64,000 bases of DNA from Methylopila sp. 73B. Its GTDB lineage: Bacteria; Pseudomonadota; Alphaproteobacteria; Rhizobiales; Methylopilaceae. Below, one piece after another: positions 63,353 through 64,000 of the stretch. The stretch covers positions 4,156,501 to 4,220,500 of the forward strand of contig NZ_JAFV01000001.1 in the NCBI RefSeq assembly GCF_000526315.1, written 5' to 3'. The notes beneath the pieces are model-generated. The model did not search any database. It was not told the origin of the DNA and was given only the letters and a program-made list of their open reading frames with translations. Within the stretch, counting starts at the first letter, position 1; each line of letters begins with the position of its first letter. The position numbers and the translations under genes are program-made.

Positions 63353-63673
63353 TTTGTCGAGGCTAACGCCGCGTCGATCCAGCCGTCAAGCTGTCGTCTT
63401 CGCGTCGAGCGCAGAAGGCGACGAGCCTCCGAGCGACGCGGAGTCCGTTGAGTTTCGCGGCCGCGTGAGGTCTCGCGCGGCGCTTGTCGCCGTTCGCGAT
63501 GACCAAGCCCTGTGCCGTCGGTTGGCCCAAAGCAGCGGTGGAGCGGCTTTGCTGTCCTCTTGGAAAGGTGCGGCAATCGTGACAGAAGGTTTGGATGGCC
63601 GGGCGGCGCGCGCGTCGAAGCAGCGTCAGCGCTAGACGCAACGCAGCGCCGAGAGAAACGATCGCGTGAAGGC
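63353..63673. other. Intergenic region, no gene seen
   Basis: Frames on both strands are open but lack ribosome sites, codon bias or recognisable motifs. It probably is the leader of the response regulator gene. Confidence 0.4.
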
Positions 63674-64000
63674 ATGAAGGTTCTCATCGCCGACGACCAC
63701 TGGGTGGTTCGACAGTCGTTGAAGCAGGTCATGCGGCGCCTGCATCAGGCGCTCGAGACCTACGAGGCCGAAACGTTCGACGAGGCGGCCGCCATGCTGG
63801 TCGAGCACGACGACATCGATCTGATGCTGGTCGACCTCGTGATGCCCGGCTTCGACGCCTTCGACGGACTGAGGCGGCTGCGCGCGAGTTTCCCCGACGT
63901 CCCCGTAGTGGTCGTGTCGGTCCACGAGGACGTGGACCACGTCCTGCGGTCGGTCGAACAGGGCGTGATCGGCTACATTCCCAAATCGTCCGGCGGCCCG
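63674..64000 (+). CDS. LuxR/NarL-type response regulator, N-terminal part
   Basis: 109 residues of a CheY-like receiver domain before the window ends. VLIADDHWVVRQSL holds the acidic pocket, MLVDLVMPGFDAFDG the phosphorylated Asp, VVVSVHED the switch Ser/Thr and GYIPKSSGG the conserved Lys. The DDH opening and PKSS end are typical of NarL/FixJ regulators with a C-terminal LuxR helix-turn-helix, which would lie beyond the edge. It is a good candidate for the regulator that reads the TCTAGA sites of the DMF region. Confidence 0.88.
   Translation, partial: MKVLIADDHWVVRQSLKQVMRRLHQALETYEAETFDEAAAMLVEHDDIDLMLVDLVMPGFDAFDGLRRLRASFPDVPVVVVSVHEDVDHVLRSVEQGVIGYIPKSSGGP

Noticed and set aside
1..64000. 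CRISPR array or rRNA genes
   Set aside because: No regularly spaced direct repeats and no conserved rRNA segments were seen.

Overview
The window is high-GC DNA (about two thirds G+C by eye) with dense, short-spaced, often 4-bp-overlapping genes. A class I lysyl-tRNA synthetase beside a DUF6460-type membrane protein, a class 2 PyrD preceded by a DUF952 gene, and many Tat-exported and methylotroph-like functions all point to an alphaproteobacterium of the Hyphomicrobiales (Rhizobiales). I cannot fix the genus by reading alone.

Layout. 1-7 kb is core: DUF952-pyrD, DUF6460-lysS, a periplasmic solute-binding protein, a family 2 glycosyltransferase, and an SCO1-like copper chaperone. 7.2-12.7 kb is more accessory: tRNA-Gly(CCC) followed by an IS3 transposase remnant, a DUF763 gene, an orphan double-glycine-leader peptide with its own terminator, a flavin reductase/FMN monooxygenase pair facing a TetR regulator across a 20-bp perfect palindrome, and a broken reverse transcriptase. 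12.9-16.7 kb is a paoABC-type periplasmic aldehyde oxidoreductase operon. 16.7-21.8 kb holds LysR, LLM-oxidoreductase, HxlR, 2H phosphoesterase and Na+/H+ antiporter genes. 22-25.7 kb is a sulfonate-type (ssu-like) operon with its own monooxygenase. 25.9-32 kb has an iron-type alcohol dehydrogenase, a pirin and a four-gene siderophore ABC importer. 31.9-35.2 kb is rmlCBDA (dTDP-rhamnose). 35.3-39.8 kb has a desaturase, a CPA2 antiporter and small proteins.

Two catabolic blocks are the most interesting part. 39.8-47.7 kb is a complete Nit1C-type nitrogen-starvation cluster: Sll0783-like protein, Nit6803-type nitrilase, radical SAM protein, GNAT, AIR-synthase-like protein, glycosyltransferase, MSMEG_0570-like protein, MSMEG_0569-like flavoprotein, plus a Pnap_2097/LnmK-like protein. 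It is headed by a near-consensus sigma-54 promoter and faces a MocR-type regulator across repeated ATTGAATG/CATTCAAT sites. 49.4-64 kb is an N,N-dimethylformamide (DMF)/short-amide utilisation region: urea/amide-type ABC importer (five genes), DMFase small and large subunits, a Rieske-oxygenase-like protein that has lost its metal-ligand residues, a Sel1 protein, small unknowns, an outer-membrane protein, and a tandem nitrilase whose second domain lacks the catalytic cysteine. It ends in a LuxR/NarL-type response regulator cut off by the window edge. A TCTAGA-centred motif stands upstream of each transcription unit of this DMF region, and I did not see it elsewhere in the window, which suggests one dedicated regulator. 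Together the two blocks suggest a bacterium that lives on small C1/N compounds such as nitriles or cyanide, formamides and sulfonates.
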